A DNA stretch of 52,293 nt from Pseudomonadota bacterium (lineage in GTDB: Bacteria; Pseudomonadota; Alphaproteobacteria; Rhizobiales; Rhizobiaceae): positions 1 through 52,293 of the forward strand of contig JAEWLS010000018.1 of assembly GCA_023457435.1 (NCBI GenBank), given 5' to 3'. The translations under genes and the position numbers were made by a program. Under the pieces are notes generated by a model, which did no database searches, was not told where the DNA came from, and was given only the letters and a program-made list of their open reading frames with translations. Shown one piece after another: positions 36,236 through 46,355 of the stretch. The first letter of the stretch is position 1. The number at the start of each line of letters is the position of its first letter.

Positions 36236-37585
36236 ATGACCGGAAGATCCTGCCTGTGCGTGGTACTCGCCGCGGGCGAAGGCACGCGCATGAAGAGCCA
36301 GCTTCCCAAGGTGATGCACCCGATCGCCGGTCTGCCGATGGTGGCACATGTCGCGGCAGCCGCGCGGGGGGCTGGCGCAGACATCGCGCTGGTTGCCGGC
36401 AACGGGGCCGATGCGGTGCGCGATGCCGTGGCGGTGATTGCGCCGATGGTTGAAATGTATGTCCAGACCGAGCGTCTCGGCACTGCGCATGCGGTCATGT
36501 CGGCGCGCGAAGCGATCCGGCGCGGTTACGACGATCTGCTTGTCGCGTTTGGAGATGCGCCGCTCATCCGCCGCGAAACGTTGATGCAAGCGCGCGAGTG
36601 GCTTGCTGCCGGCTACGACATCGTCGTGTTCGGCTTCCGCACTGCAAAGCCGACGGGCTATGGCCGCCTGATCGAGCGCAACGGCCGTCTCGTGGCAATC
36701 CGAGAGGAGCGTGACTGCTCGGATGAAGAACGCCTGATAAGCTTCTGTAATGGCGGTCTTATGGCGATTACAGGCCGGCACGCGATGCGGCTGATCGAGT
36801 CGGTCGGCAACGACAATTCAAAGGGCGAGTACTACCTCACCGACATCGTCGAAATCGGGAACGACGCCGGCCTACGGGTTGGCGCGGTCGAGGTCGATTC
36901 CGACGACGTGCTCGGCGTCAACAACCGCGCCGAACTGGCCGAAGCCGAGCAGATCTGGCAACGCCGGAAACGCCGCGACGTCATGCTTTCCGGCGTAACG
37001 ATGATCGACCCGTCGACCGTATATTTTTCGCACGACACAACGATCGGCGCTGACACAGTCATCGAGCCAGACGTCTGGTTCGGACCGGGGGTAACGGTTG
37101 GCAGCGGCGTCGCCGTACACGCCTTTTCGCATCTCGAAGGCGCCATCGTCGGTGACCAGGTATCCGTCGGCCCGTTCGCGCGGCTGCGGCCTGGCACCCG
37201 CCTCGGCGACAAGTCGAAGGTCGGCAATTTCTGCGAGGTCAAGCAGGCAGAAGTCGGGCGGGGCGCGAAGGTGAATCACCTGAGCTACATCGGCGACGCC
37301 GTGATCGGCGCCAATGCCAACATCGGCGCCGGCACCATTACCTGCAACTACGACGGCTACTCAAAGCATCTGACCGAGATCGGTACGGGCGCCTTCATCG
37401 GCTCGAACTCGGCGCTTGTCGCACCGGTCAAGATCGGCGACGGCGCCTACGTCGCGTCCGGAAGCGTCGTCACGGATGCTGTTCCTGCCGACGCCGTTGC
37501 CTTCGGGCGCGCGCGCCAGGTCAACAAGGACGGTTTGGCAACCGTGCTGCGCGAACGGCTGCTGGCCGCGAAGAAGGCTCGGTAA
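36236..37585 (+). CDS. glmU: Bifunctional GlcNAc-1-phosphate uridyltransferase/GlcN-1-P acetyltransferase
   Basis: Makes UDP-GlcNAc in two steps, acetylation of GlcN-1-P and uridylylation. The 449-aa protein has the N-terminal pyrophosphorylase domain with VLAAGEGTRMKSQLPK (about residues 10-25) and GDAPLI, and a C-terminal left-handed beta-helix with hexapeptide repeats (IGANANIGAGTITCNYDG). Length is normal. glmS follows 146 bp downstream, so the window holds GlmS and GlmU but not GlmM. Confidence 0.97.
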   Translation: MTGRSCLCVVLAAGEGTRMKSQLPKVMHPIAGLPMVAHVAAAARGAGADIALVAGNGADAVRDAVAVIAPMVEMYVQTERLGTAHAVMSAREAIRRGYDDLLVAFGDAPLIRRETLMQAREWLAAGYDIVVFGFRTAKPTGYGRLIERNGRLVAIREERDCSDEERLISFCNGGLMAITGRHAMRLIESVGNDNSKGEYYLTDIVEIGNDAGLRVGAVEVDSDDVLGVNNRAELAEAEQIWQRRKRRDVMLSGVTMIDPSTVYFSHDTTIGADTVIEPDVWFGPGVTVGSGVAVHAFSHLEGAIVGDQVSVGPFARLRPGTRLGDKSKVGNFCEVKQAEVGRGAKVNHLSYIGDAVIGANANIGAGTITCNYDGYSKHLTEIGTGAFIGSNSALVAPVKIGDGAYVASGSVVTDAVPADAVAFGRARQVNKDGLATVLRERLLAAKKAR

Positions 37586-37731
37586 CCGTACTTTCAATGG
37601 TTTGTGGGAAGCTCGCGCGACTGAGCTTAGTGTTCGGCGGCGTCAGGCCGAAATCTATTGTGTCCTTCCGCGGAACCGCCGCAATTCATACATAGCGGGC
37701 GGTGAAGCGCGGGGCAGAGGGCGGTTCAAAC

Positions 37732-39555
37732 ATGTGCGGCATCGTTGGAATGGTCGGCAACACGTCGGTCGCGCCCCTTATCGTGGACGCTCTGAAGCGG
37801 CTTGAATATCGCGGATACGACTCCGCGGGTGTCGCGACCATCGAGCACGGCCAGCTGGCGCGGCGTCGCGCCGAGGGCAAGCTCATCAACCTCGAGAAGC
37901 GCCTCGGAGCCGAGCCACTCGGCGGGACGATCGGCATCGGACACACCCGCTGGGCAACCCACGGCGTGCCCAACGAGATCAACGCGCATCCGCATTTCTC
38001 GAAGGATGTAGCGATTGTCCACAACGGCATCATCGAAAACTTCGCCGACCTGCGCGCCGAGCTGCAGAACGACGGGTACGAGTTCCTGTCCCAGACCGAC
38101 ACCGAGGTGGTGGCGCATCTGATTGCGCGCGAGCTCATGAAGGGACTGCCGCCCGTCGAGGCGGCGCATGCCGCGCTGCGCCGGCTCGAAGGCGCATTTG
38201 CGCTTGCGATCATGTTCCGCGGCGACGAAGACCTGCTGGTCGGGGCGCGCAACGGACCTCCGCTCGCCGTAGGCCACGGCAAGGGCGAAATGTTTCTCGG
38301 GTCCGATGCGATCGCGCTCGCGCCGTTCACGGACGCGATCACCTATCTCGAGGATGGCGACTGGTGCGTCGTTCGCCGCAAGGACGTTCGCATATTCGAC
38401 ATGAATGGACGCCCGGTCGACCGCGTGATGCAGCGCTCGATAGGCACGTCGTACATGGTCGACAAGGGCAACCACCGGCATTTCATGGAGAAGGAAATCC
38501 ATGAGCAGCCGGAGGTCGTGTCCCACACGCTGGCGAACTACCTCGACTTCACGACCGGCCTGCCGAAGGCCTTCGACATGCCGTTCGATTTCGGCCAGCT
38601 CGACCGGCTGACCATCTCGGCCTGCGGCACGGCGTACCTTTCGGGGCTGGTGTCGAAATACTGGTTCGAGCGCTACGCTCGCCTTCCGGTCGACATCGAT
38701 ATCGCCTCGGAGTTCCGCTATCGCGAAATGCCGATCGGCCGGTCCAGTGCGGCGCTGTTCGTGTCGCAGTCAGGCGAGACGGCGGACACTCTCGCGTCGC
38801 TGCGCTACTGCAAGGGCGAGGGCGTGCCGATCGCCTCCATCGTCAACGTACGCGGCTCGACCATCGCGCGCGAGTCCGACGGCGTCTTCCCGACGCTAGC
38901 CGGCCCCGAGATCGGCGTCGCTTCGACAAAAGCCTTCACCTGCCAACTGTCGGTGCTGGCGGCGCTGGTGGTGCGCGCCGCCCACGACCGTGGTCTGGTG
39001 AACGACAAGGGCGCGGCGAAGATGATCCGCGAATTGTCCGAAGCGCCGCGGTTCCTTTCGATGGCACTCAAGCTCGACGACCAGATTCAGAAGGTGGCGC
39101 GCGAACTGGCGAAGGTCCGCCACGTTCTCTACCTTGGCCGCGACGCGAGCTTCCCGCTGGCGCTCGAAGGCGCGCTCAAGCTCAAGGAAATCAGCTACAT
39201 CCACGCCGAAGGCTACGCCGCGGGCGAATTGAAGCACGGGCCGATCGCGCTGATCGACGAGACGATGCCGGTGATCGTTATCGCCCCGCACGACCGCATC
39301 TTCGACAAGACCGTTTCGAACATGCAGGAGGTCGCGGCGCGCGGCGGGCGCATCATCCTCATCACCGACCGCAAGGGCGCGGAGAGGGCGACGGTGAGCA
39401 CGGTCGACACCATCGTCTTGCCGGACGTGCCGGAGTTCATCGCGCCGCTGGTCTACGCGCTGCCGGTGCAATTGCTTGCCTACCACACGGCCGTGTTCAT
39501 GGGCACGGACGTCGACCAGCCGAGAAACCTCGCCAAGTCGGTGACCGTCGAGTAG
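37732..39555 (+). CDS. glmS: Glutamine-fructose-6-phosphate aminotransferase
   Basis: Forms glucosamine-6-phosphate from fructose-6-phosphate and glutamine, the entry to amino-sugar synthesis. The 607-aa protein begins MCGIVGMVGN with C2 as the glutaminase nucleophile after Met removal, contains GIGHTRWATHG, two SIS domains (SACGTAYLSG, SQSGETADTL and GRDASFPLALEGALKLKE) and the C-terminal DQPRNLAKSVTVE. The start at 37732 is fixed by the family; an upstream GTG would put residues before the Cys. No glmS ribozyme is seen upstream. Confidence 0.97.
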   Translation: MCGIVGMVGNTSVAPLIVDALKRLEYRGYDSAGVATIEHGQLARRRAEGKLINLEKRLGAEPLGGTIGIGHTRWATHGVPNEINAHPHFSKDVAIVHNGIIENFADLRAELQNDGYEFLSQTDTEVVAHLIARELMKGLPPVEAAHAALRRLEGAFALAIMFRGDEDLLVGARNGPPLAVGHGKGEMFLGSDAIALAPFTDAITYLEDGDWCVVRRKDVRIFDMNGRPVDRVMQRSIGTSYMVDKGNHRHFMEKEIHEQPEVVSHTLANYLDFTTGLPKAFDMPFDFGQLDRLTISACGTAYLSGLVSKYWFERYARLPVDIDIASEFRYREMPIGRSSAALFVSQSGETADTLASLRYCKGEGVPIASIVNVRGSTIARESDGVFPTLAGPEIGVASTKAFTCQLSVLAALVVRAAHDRGLVNDKGAAKMIRELSEAPRFLSMALKLDDQIQKVARELAKVRHVLYLGRDASFPLALEGALKLKEISYIHAEGYAAGELKHGPIALIDETMPVIVIAPHDRIFDKTVSNMQEVAARGGRIILITDRKGAERATVSTVDTIVLPDVPEFIAPLVYALPVQLLAYHTAVFMGTDVDQPRNLAKSVTVE

Positions 39556-39629
39556 CAGGCGGTCGCAAATTCGTTTGTCCCGGCGCGCCGGCGCTGCTCT
39601 AATCGCTGCGTACAGACCGCCGGGACCGT

Positions 39630-40391
39630 ATGGCCGACCCCATCCAGACACAGCGAACGAGCGGCTTCACCCGGCTCAGGAACTATTTCCTGACCGGCGT
39701 CATCGTGGTCGCTCCGGTTGCCATAACGGCATATCTTTCCTGGACGGTGATCGCCTGGGTCGACTCGTGGGTGAAGCCCTACATACCCGAGCGCTACAAC
39801 CCGGATCATTACCTACCCTTCGCAGTTCCAGGATTCGGCGTGCTCGTGGCGCTCCTCCTGATCACGCTGATCGGTTTCGTCACCACCAACTTCGTCGGGC
39901 GCGCGGTTCTCGGCTTCGGAGAGCGGATGCTTTCGCGCATGCCGCTGGTGCGCAACGTCTACAGCGCGCTGAAGCAGATCTTCGAGACCGTGCTCGCCAA
40001 CCGGAACGACCTGTTCAAGCAGGTCGCGCTATTCGAGTATCCGCGGAAAGGGGCGTGGTCGATCGTCTTCATCGCCAAGCAGCAGGAGACGGAGATCAAC
40101 CACGCGCTGTCCGGACGCCATAGCCGCACCATCGCCGTGTTCCGTCCCATCACACCCAACGTGACGACGGGCTACCTTATCTACGCCGACGAAAGCGACG
40201 TCATCCCCATAGAGATGAGCGTCGAGGACGCTGCCAAGCTCCTGATTTCGGCGGGATTGGTCGCGCCGGACGTGCAGGCGAAGCTCAACGAGATGGCCGA
40301 GGCCGCGAAGCGCAAACAGCGGCGACGCGGCCGGAAGGACGAGCCGCCAGCCGAATTGCCCCCACCCGACCTGCCTCCATCGTCAGCCTGA
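39630..40391 (+). CDS. DUF502-family membrane protein
   Basis: Function unknown. The 253-aa protein has two membrane segments, NYFLTGVIVVAPVAITAYLS and a second starting FGVLVALLLITLIGF, followed by a soluble part with RMPLVRNVYSALKQIFETVL and VFRPITPNVTTGYLIYA. The C-terminus is basic then Pro-rich (KRKQRRRGRKDEPPAELPPP). It lies between glmS and recG, and its stop overlaps the convergent recG stop by 9 nt. Confidence 0.85.
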   Translation: MADPIQTQRTSGFTRLRNYFLTGVIVVAPVAITAYLSWTVIAWVDSWVKPYIPERYNPDHYLPFAVPGFGVLVALLLITLIGFVTTNFVGRAVLGFGERMLSRMPLVRNVYSALKQIFETVLANRNDLFKQVALFEYPRKGAWSIVFIAKQQETEINHALSGRHSRTIAVFRPITPNVTTGYLIYADESDVIPIEMSVEDAAKLLISAGLVAPDVQAKLNEMAEAAKRKQRRRGRKDEPPAELPPPDLPPSSA

Positions 40392-42491
40392 GCGCAGCAG
40401 TCGCACGGCTTCGTCGCGGCCGTAGAGATAGAGCAGGACGCGCAGGGCCTGACCGCGGGGCGATTCCAGTTCCGGGTCGCGCTGAAGGATAAGACGCGCA
40501 TCGTCGCGCGCTGCTTCGAGCAAGTCGGAATGATGCTCCAGCCGGGCCACGAGGAAACCCGGCATGCCCGACTGCTTGGTGCCCAACACGTCGCCCTGGC
40601 CGCGCAACTTCAAGTCTTCCTCGGCAATGCGAAAGCCGTCCTCGGTCTCGCGCATGATCGCCAGCCGTGCCCGCGCCGTCTCGCCGAGTTCACCCTTGTA
40701 GAGCAGGACGCAGCTCGAATCGCTGGCGCCGCGCCCGACGCGGCCGCGAAGCTGGTGGAGCTGTGCCAGGCCGAAGCGTTCCGCATGTTCGATCACCATG
40801 ATCGTCGCGTCCGGCACGTCGACGCCGACTTCGACAACCGTCGTGGCGACCAGAATGCGGGTGCGCCCGTCCTTGAAGTCGGCCATCGCGGCATCTTTCG
40901 CTGGACCTTGCATCCGACCGTGAACCAGGCCCACCGCGTCGCCAAAGCGTTCGCGCAGCTTTGCCGCACGCTCTTCGGCCGAGACTAGTCCGGCGATCTC
41001 GGATTCCTCGACCAGCGGGCAGATCCAGTAAATCTTCTGGCCCTGGTCGACCGCCTCGCCGACGCGCTGCACCAGCTCGGACAGGCGCTCCGCGGGCATG
41101 GTGACGGTGCGGATGGACCGCCGGCCGGCAGGTTTCTCCGTAAGCTTGGAGACGTCCATGTCGCCGAAGGCGGTAAGCACGAGTGTGCGCGGGATCGGCG
41201 TCGCCGTCATCACAAGCATGTCAGGGGCGGAGCCCTTGGCGCCCATCGCCAGCCGCTGGTGGACGCCGAAGCGGTGCTGCTCGTCGACGATGGCCAGGCC
41301 GAGATCGCGGAAGCGGACGCTCTCCTGGAACAGCGCGTGCGTTCCTATGACGATGTCGACAGCACCATCGGCGATTGCCTCAAGCGCTGCCTCGCGCTCC
41401 CGGCCCTTCAGCCGCCCGGTGAGTAGCGCGACGCGCATGCCAGCCTTCGCCGCCAGCGGCTCGATGGTGGCGAGATGCTGCCGCGCGAGGATCTCGGTCG
41501 GAGCCATCAGCGCCGACTGCGTACCGGCTTCGGAGGCGCGCGCCATGGCTAGCAGCGCCACTATCGTCTTGCCGGCGCCGACGTCGCCCTGGAGGAGCCG
41601 CAGCATGCGTTCAGGGCTCGCGAGATCGGCCTCTATCTCCGAGAGCGCGACGGTTTGCGCGCGCGTCAGCGAGTAGGGAAGGGCGGCGACGATGGCCTCG
41701 ACCTTGCTTCCGTCCCCGGTGAGCGGACGTCCGGTCAGACGCCGCGTCTTCGCCCGGATCAACGCGAGCGCGAGCTGTCCCGCGAGAAACTCGTCATAGG
41801 CCAACCGGCGCCATGCGGCATTCGACGGATCGGCGTCGAGCGGCGTTTCTGGGTCGTGCAGGCGCAACAGCGCCTCGCGCACGGGCGGAAACGATTGCCG
41901 CGCCGCGAAACTGCCGTCACCCCATTCCGGAAACTCCGGGAGGCGGGCTACCGCCTGTCCCACCGCCTTGCGAAGCGCCTTGGGCGACAGGCCGGCGGTC
42001 AACGGGTAGACCGGCTCGACGAGCGGCAGCACGCCTGCCTCTTCGACCGGCACCATGTGGTCGGGATGGACCATGCTCGGCCGGCCGTTGAACCACTCCA
42101 TGCGACCCGACACGATCATCCGCTCGCCCACCGGCAGCGCCTTCTCCAGCCAGTTGCCGCGGACATGGAAGAAGGTCAGCGCAATCTCGCCGGTGTCGTC
42201 GAACGCGAACACCTTGTAGGGCACATTCGCCCTGCCGCGCGGCGAAGGCTGATGCCGGTCGATCGTCACTTCGAGCGTGGCGATGGTTCCGGCAGGCGCC
42301 AGCGCGATCTCGTAGCGCTTGCGGCGGTCGATCACCGCGTGCGGCAGAACGAACAGGAGATCCGCCACCCGCAACTCGCGCCCGGTCAGGTCTGCCGGGA
42401 CGACTTCACCGAGCATGGCTGCAAGCTTGGGCCCGACGCCTTCGAGCGCCGTCGCAGGGGCAAAGAGCGGGTCGAGGATCGGCGGGCGCAT
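40383..42491 (-). CDS. recG: ATP-dependent DNA helicase RecG
   Basis: Branch-migration helicase that reverses stalled forks and processes recombination intermediates. The 702-aa protein begins MRPPILDPLFAPATALEGVGPKLA with the wedge domain, has Walker A GDVGAGKT, the DEQH box (VDEQHRFG), TATPIPRT and the C-terminal QLRGRVGRG motif. Length is usual for the family. It is divergent from sdhE-mfd, a layout shared by Rhizobiales; the 91-bp gap must hold both promoters. Confidence 0.96.
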   Translation of the reverse strand: MRPPILDPLFAPATALEGVGPKLAAMLGEVVPADLTGRELRVADLLFVLPHAVIDRRKRYEIALAPAGTIATLEVTIDRHQPSPRGRANVPYKVFAFDDTGEIALTFFHVRGNWLEKALPVGERMIVSGRMEWFNGRPSMVHPDHMVPVEEAGVLPLVEPVYPLTAGLSPKALRKAVGQAVARLPEFPEWGDGSFAARQSFPPVREALLRLHDPETPLDADPSNAAWRRLAYDEFLAGQLALALIRAKTRRLTGRPLTGDGSKVEAIVAALPYSLTRAQTVALSEIEADLASPERMLRLLQGDVGAGKTIVALLAMARASEAGTQSALMAPTEILARQHLATIEPLAAKAGMRVALLTGRLKGREREAALEAIADGAVDIVIGTHALFQESVRFRDLGLAIVDEQHRFGVHQRLAMGAKGSAPDMLVMTATPIPRTLVLTAFGDMDVSKLTEKPAGRRSIRTVTMPAERLSELVQRVGEAVDQGQKIYWICPLVEESEIAGLVSAEERAAKLRERFGDAVGLVHGRMQGPAKDAAMADFKDGRTRILVATTVVEVGVDVPDATIMVIEHAERFGLAQLHQLRGRVGRGASDSSCVLLYKGELGETARARLAIMRETEDGFRIAEEDLKLRGQGDVLGTKQSGMPGFLVARLEHHSDLLEAARDDARLILQRDPELESPRGQALRVLLYLYGRDEAVRLLRSG

Positions 42492-42582
42492 GATGTCAGC
42501 TTAGGTTTCCGAGTCCGGTTCGCAAAGGCTGACAGAGGCTGCCGTCCACGTTATACCGCGCGCTCCCCGCGTCCGGACCATT

Positions 42583-42852
42583 ATGACAGACAGCACCCTC
42601 GACACACGCCGCCGAAAGGCGCGCTTCCGCTCCTGGCATCGCGGGATGCGGGAGGTGGATCTGATCATGGGCGGTTTCGCCGATGCCGCGATGGCAGACT
42701 TGAACGCGGAAGAGCTTGCCCAATATGAGGCTTTGCTCGACGTACCGGATGCGGATCTCCTCAAGTGGGTTACCGGCGAGGCTCCGGTGCCGGAATCCTT
42801 CGACACTCCATTGTTCAGACGCATCTCCAGCATGCCCGGTTCACGGGTCTGA
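42583..42852 (+). CDS. sdhE: Succinate dehydrogenase assembly factor SdhE
   Basis: Promotes covalent attachment of FAD to the flavoprotein subunit of succinate dehydrogenase. The 89-aa protein has the diagnostic motif RGMREVD (R20-G21...E24), followed by the helical LNAEELAQYEALLDVPDADLLKWVTG region. Length is normal. It is five bases upstream of the mfd start and read in a different frame, so the two are co-transcribed; functional linkage with mfd is not obvious. Confidence 0.94.
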   Translation: MTDSTLDTRRRKARFRSWHRGMREVDLIMGGFADAAMADLNAEELAQYEALLDVPDADLLKWVTGEAPVPESFDTPLFRRISSMPGSRV

Positions 42853-42857
42853 GTATC

Positions 42858-45800
42858 ATGCCGCTCTTCGATCCTATCAGCATCAAGCCGAGCACGACCG
42901 GCGCGGTTTCCGTGGATGGCGTGGCCGACGGCTTTGAAGCGTTCGCGCTCGAGGCCGTGCGCGCCGCCGTTGCCGGCGACGGCCCCATCGTTTTCGTGCT
43001 GCGCGACGGGCAGCGGCTGCCGCAAATGCGCGATGCGCTGGCCTTCGTGGCGCCGAAGGTCCCGACGCTCGAGCTGCCTGCGTGGGATTCGCTGCCCTAC
43101 GATCGCGTGTCGCCTGGCGCAGACGCGGCGGCGCGGCGACTGGACGCCCTGGCCGGCATGATCGCTCTGGCCAGGAAGCCGCATCCCGCGTTCGTACTGA
43201 CCACGGTCAATGCCGTTCTGCAGCGCATGCCGCCCGCAGAGGCGATCGCCGCGCAGACGTTTGCGGCAAAGCCCGGCAACCAGCTCGACATGAACAAGCT
43301 CGCCTCGCGGCTCGAGACCAGCGGCTTCGAGCGCGTCGCCACCGTGCGCGAAGTGGGCGAATTCGCCGTCCGCGGGGGCATACTCGACCTGTTCGTGCCG
43401 GGCGCCGCCGAGCCGCTGCGGCTCGACTTCTTCGGCGACACGCTCGATTCGATCCGCGCTTTCGATCCGGCCACGCAGCGCACCACCGGCCAGCGCGCCG
43501 ATATAAGGCTCGGCGCCATGAGCGAGGTGGCGCTCACCCCCGATGCGATCAGCCGCTTCCGCCGCAATTACATCGAGGCTTTCGGTGCGCCGTCGCGCGA
43601 CGATGCCCTCTATGCCGCGATCAGCGAAGGCCGCCGTTTTGCGGGCATGGAGCACTGGCTGCCGTTCTTCCACGAGAAGCTCGATACGCTGTTCGACTAT
43701 CTTCCGGGCGCAGCGGTGGTGTTCGACCATCTGGCGTCTGAGGCGATAGGCGAACGTCACACGCTGATCCTCGACCACTACGAGGCGCGCAAGCGGCAAT
43801 CTTCCGGCGCCGGCGACGCCGTGCCCTACAAGCCGGTCCCTCCGGCGCAGATGTATCTGACACCGGAAGAGGTGAAGGCGCGGTCCGAAGAGGGCCTCGC
43901 GATATCGTTCTCGGCATTCGACCTGCCGGAGACGTCGCGGCGCGTACTGCATGCCGGCGCCAAGGCGGGACGCAGCTTTGCCGAAGAGCGAGCCGATCCC
44001 AACGCCAACATCTTCGATATCGCGGTCGCGCACCTCGCCGAGCTTCGTACCGGCAGCCGCCGCGTGCTCATCGCCGGATGGAGCGAAGGCTCGCTCGACC
44101 GCCTTGGTCAAATTCTCGGCGAACACAATCTGGGCGGGACGAAAAAGGTCGAAACGCTCGCCGAGCTGGAGAAGCTGGCGCCGCAGGAAATCGGCCTTGC
44201 CGTTCTGCCTCTCGAACACGGCTTCGAGACCGCCAGGATCGCGGTCATGGCCGAGCAGGACATCCTCGGCGACCGCCTAATCCGCCGCTCGAAGCGGCGC
44301 AAGCGCGCGGCGAACTTCATCTCGGAAGTCGCCGGGCTCGCGGCCGGGGACATCGTCGTCCACGCCGACCACGGCATCGGCCGCTTCATCGGGCTGAAGA
44401 CCATCGAGGCGATGGGCGCCCCGCACGACTGCCTCGAAATCCACTACGCGGGCGACGACCGGCTCTTCCTGCCGGTCGAGAACATCGAGCTCCTGTCGCG
44501 TTACGGCTCCGATTCGGCCGAAGCTTCGCTCGACAAGCTCGGCGGAGGCGCGTGGCAGGCGCGCAAGGCAAAGCTCAAGAAGCGCCTGCTCGACATGGCA
44601 GGCGGGTTGATCCGCGTCGCGGCCGAGCGACAGATGCGCGGCGCGCCGGTGCTCACGCCGCCCGAGGGGCTCTACGGCGAGTTCTCGGCGCGGTTTCCGT
44701 ACGACGAGACGGACGACCAGCAGAGCGCCATCGATTCCGTCTTCGACGATCTGGCACTAGGCCGACCGATGGACCGGCTGGTCTGCGGCGACGTCGGCTT
44801 CGGCAAGACCGAGGTGGCGCTGCGCGGCGCCTTCGTGGCGGTGATGGGCGGCCTGCAGGTTGCCGTGGTCGTGCCAACCACGCTTCTGTCCCGCCAGCAT
44901 TTCAAGACCTTCTCGACGCGCTTCGCCGGGTTGCCAGTCAAGGTGCGCCAGGCCTCGCGCCTCGTCGGCACCAAGGAGCTGGCGGAAACGAAGGCCGGCC
45001 TCGCGGACGGCACCGTCGACATCGTCGTCGGCACCCACGCGCTGCTCGGGTCGGGCATAAAATTCCGCAATCTCGGGCTGCTGATCATCGACGAAGAGCA
45101 GCACTTCGGCGTGAAGCACAAGGAGCGGCTCAAGGATCTCAAGTCGGACGTCCATGTCCTGACCCTGTCGGCGACACCGATTCCGCGGACGTTGCAGCTG
45201 GCGCTCACCGGTGTTCGCGAACTGTCGCTGATAGCCACGCCGCCGGTCGACCGAATGGCGGTGCGCACCTTCATCTCGCCTTTCGACCCGCTGGTCATCC
45301 GCGAGACGCTGCTGCGCGAGCGCTATCGCGGCGGCCAGAGCTTCTATGTCGTCCCGCGCATCTCGGACCTGCAGGAGATCAAGGACTTCCTCGCCGCGGA
45401 AGTGCCGGAGCTCAAGGTCGCGACCGCGCACGGCCAGCTGCCGCCGGGCGAACTCGACGACATCATGAACGCCTTCTACGACGGGCAGTACGACGTGCTG
45501 CTGTCGACGACGATCGTGGAGTCCGGGCTGGACATCCCCACCGCCAATACGCTGATCGTGCATCGCGCCGACATGTTCGGCCTGGCGCAGCTCTACCAGC
45601 TCCGCGGGCGCGTCGGCCGTTCCAAGCTGCGTGCCTACGCGCTGTTCTCGCTGCCCGCAGGCAAGTCGCTGACGACGACGGCGGAGCGGCGGCTGAAGGT
45701 GCTGCAATCGCTGGATTCACTCGGCGCGGGTTTCCAGCTCGCCAGCCACGATCTCGACATACGCGGCGCCGGCAACCTGCTTGGCGAGGAGCAGTCCGGC

Positions 45801-46352
45801 CACATCAAGGAAGTCGGCTACGAGCTCTACCAGCAGATGCTCGAAGAGGCGGTCGCCGAGGTGAAGGGTGACGACGCCGCCGCATCGGGGGGATGGTCGC
45901 CGCAGATCACCGTCGGCACGGCGGTGATGATACCCGAGCGTTACGTTCCCGATCTGCAGCTGCGCCTCGGCCTCTACCGCCGCCTGGGCGACCTGGAGAA
46001 TCCAGAGGACATCGACTCGTTCGGGGCCGAACTGATCGATCGGTTCGGGCCGCTGCCCCAGGAGGTCGAGCACCTCCTGAAGATAGTCTACATCAAGGCG
46101 CTGTGCTTCCGCGCCAACATCGAGAAGCTGGATGCCGGGCCGAAGGGGGTCGTCATCCAGTTCCGCAACCGCGAATTCGCGGAGCCTGCGGCTCTGGTCC
46201 GCTACATCGGCGAGCAGGGATCGATGGCGAAGATCCGGGCCGACCACAGCGTCGTGTTCATGCGCGACTGGGCGACGCCGGAGAAGCGGCTCTCGGGTTC
46301 CGCGGTGGTGGTGACTCAGCTGGTCAAGCTGCTTGGCAAGAAGGCGACCTAA
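42858..46352 (+). CDS. mfd: Transcription-repair coupling factor Mfd
   Basis: Removes stalled RNA polymerase from lesions and recruits UvrA. The 1164-aa protein has the UvrB-like N-terminal module (FALEAVRAAVAGDGPIVFVLRDGQRLPQM), the RNA polymerase-interacting Tudor-like region (GDIVVHADHGIGRFIGLKTIE), the helicase with Walker A GDVGFGKTEVALR and DEEQHFG, and QLRGRVGRSK. ATG 42858 is preferred; the open frame starting at 42765 lies inside sdhE. Confidence 0.97.
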   Translation: MPLFDPISIKPSTTGAVSVDGVADGFEAFALEAVRAAVAGDGPIVFVLRDGQRLPQMRDALAFVAPKVPTLELPAWDSLPYDRVSPGADAAARRLDALAGMIALARKPHPAFVLTTVNAVLQRMPPAEAIAAQTFAAKPGNQLDMNKLASRLETSGFERVATVREVGEFAVRGGILDLFVPGAAEPLRLDFFGDTLDSIRAFDPATQRTTGQRADIRLGAMSEVALTPDAISRFRRNYIEAFGAPSRDDALYAAISEGRRFAGMEHWLPFFHEKLDTLFDYLPGAAVVFDHLASEAIGERHTLILDHYEARKRQSSGAGDAVPYKPVPPAQMYLTPEEVKARSEEGLAISFSAFDLPETSRRVLHAGAKAGRSFAEERADPNANIFDIAVAHLAELRTGSRRVLIAGWSEGSLDRLGQILGEHNLGGTKKVETLAELEKLAPQEIGLAVLPLEHGFETARIAVMAEQDILGDRLIRRSKRRKRAANFISEVAGLAAGDIVVHADHGIGRFIGLKTIEAMGAPHDCLEIHYAGDDRLFLPVENIELLSRYGSDSAEASLDKLGGGAWQARKAKLKKRLLDMAGGLIRVAAERQMRGAPVLTPPEGLYGEFSARFPYDETDDQQSAIDSVFDDLALGRPMDRLVCGDVGFGKTEVALRGAFVAVMGGLQVAVVVPTTLLSRQHFKTFSTRFAGLPVKVRQASRLVGTKELAETKAGLADGTVDIVVGTHALLGSGIKFRNLGLLIIDEEQHFGVKHKERLKDLKSDVHVLTLSATPIPRTLQLALTGVRELSLIATPPVDRMAVRTFISPFDPLVIRETLLRERYRGGQSFYVVPRISDLQEIKDFLAAEVPELKVATAHGQLPPGELDDIMNAFYDGQYDVLLSTTIVESGLDIPTANTLIVHRADMFGLAQLYQLRGRVGRSKLRAYALFSLPAGKSLTTTAERRLKVLQSLDSLGAGFQLASHDLDIRGAGNLLGEEQSGHIKEVGYELYQQMLEEAVAEVKGDDAAASGGWSPQITVGTAVMIPERYVPDLQLRLGLYRRLGDLENPEDIDSFGAELIDRFGPLPQEVEHLLKIVYIKALCFRANIEKLDAGPKGVVIQFRNREFAEPAALVRYIGEQGSMAKIRADHSVVFMRDWATPEKRLSGSAVVVTQLVKLLGKKAT

Positions 46353-46355
46353 CGA

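Noticed and set aside
37586..37731. glmS ribozyme or riboswitch upstream of glmS
   Set aside because: No ribozyme core can be recognised in this 146-bp gap, and such ribozymes are typical of Gram-positive bacteria.
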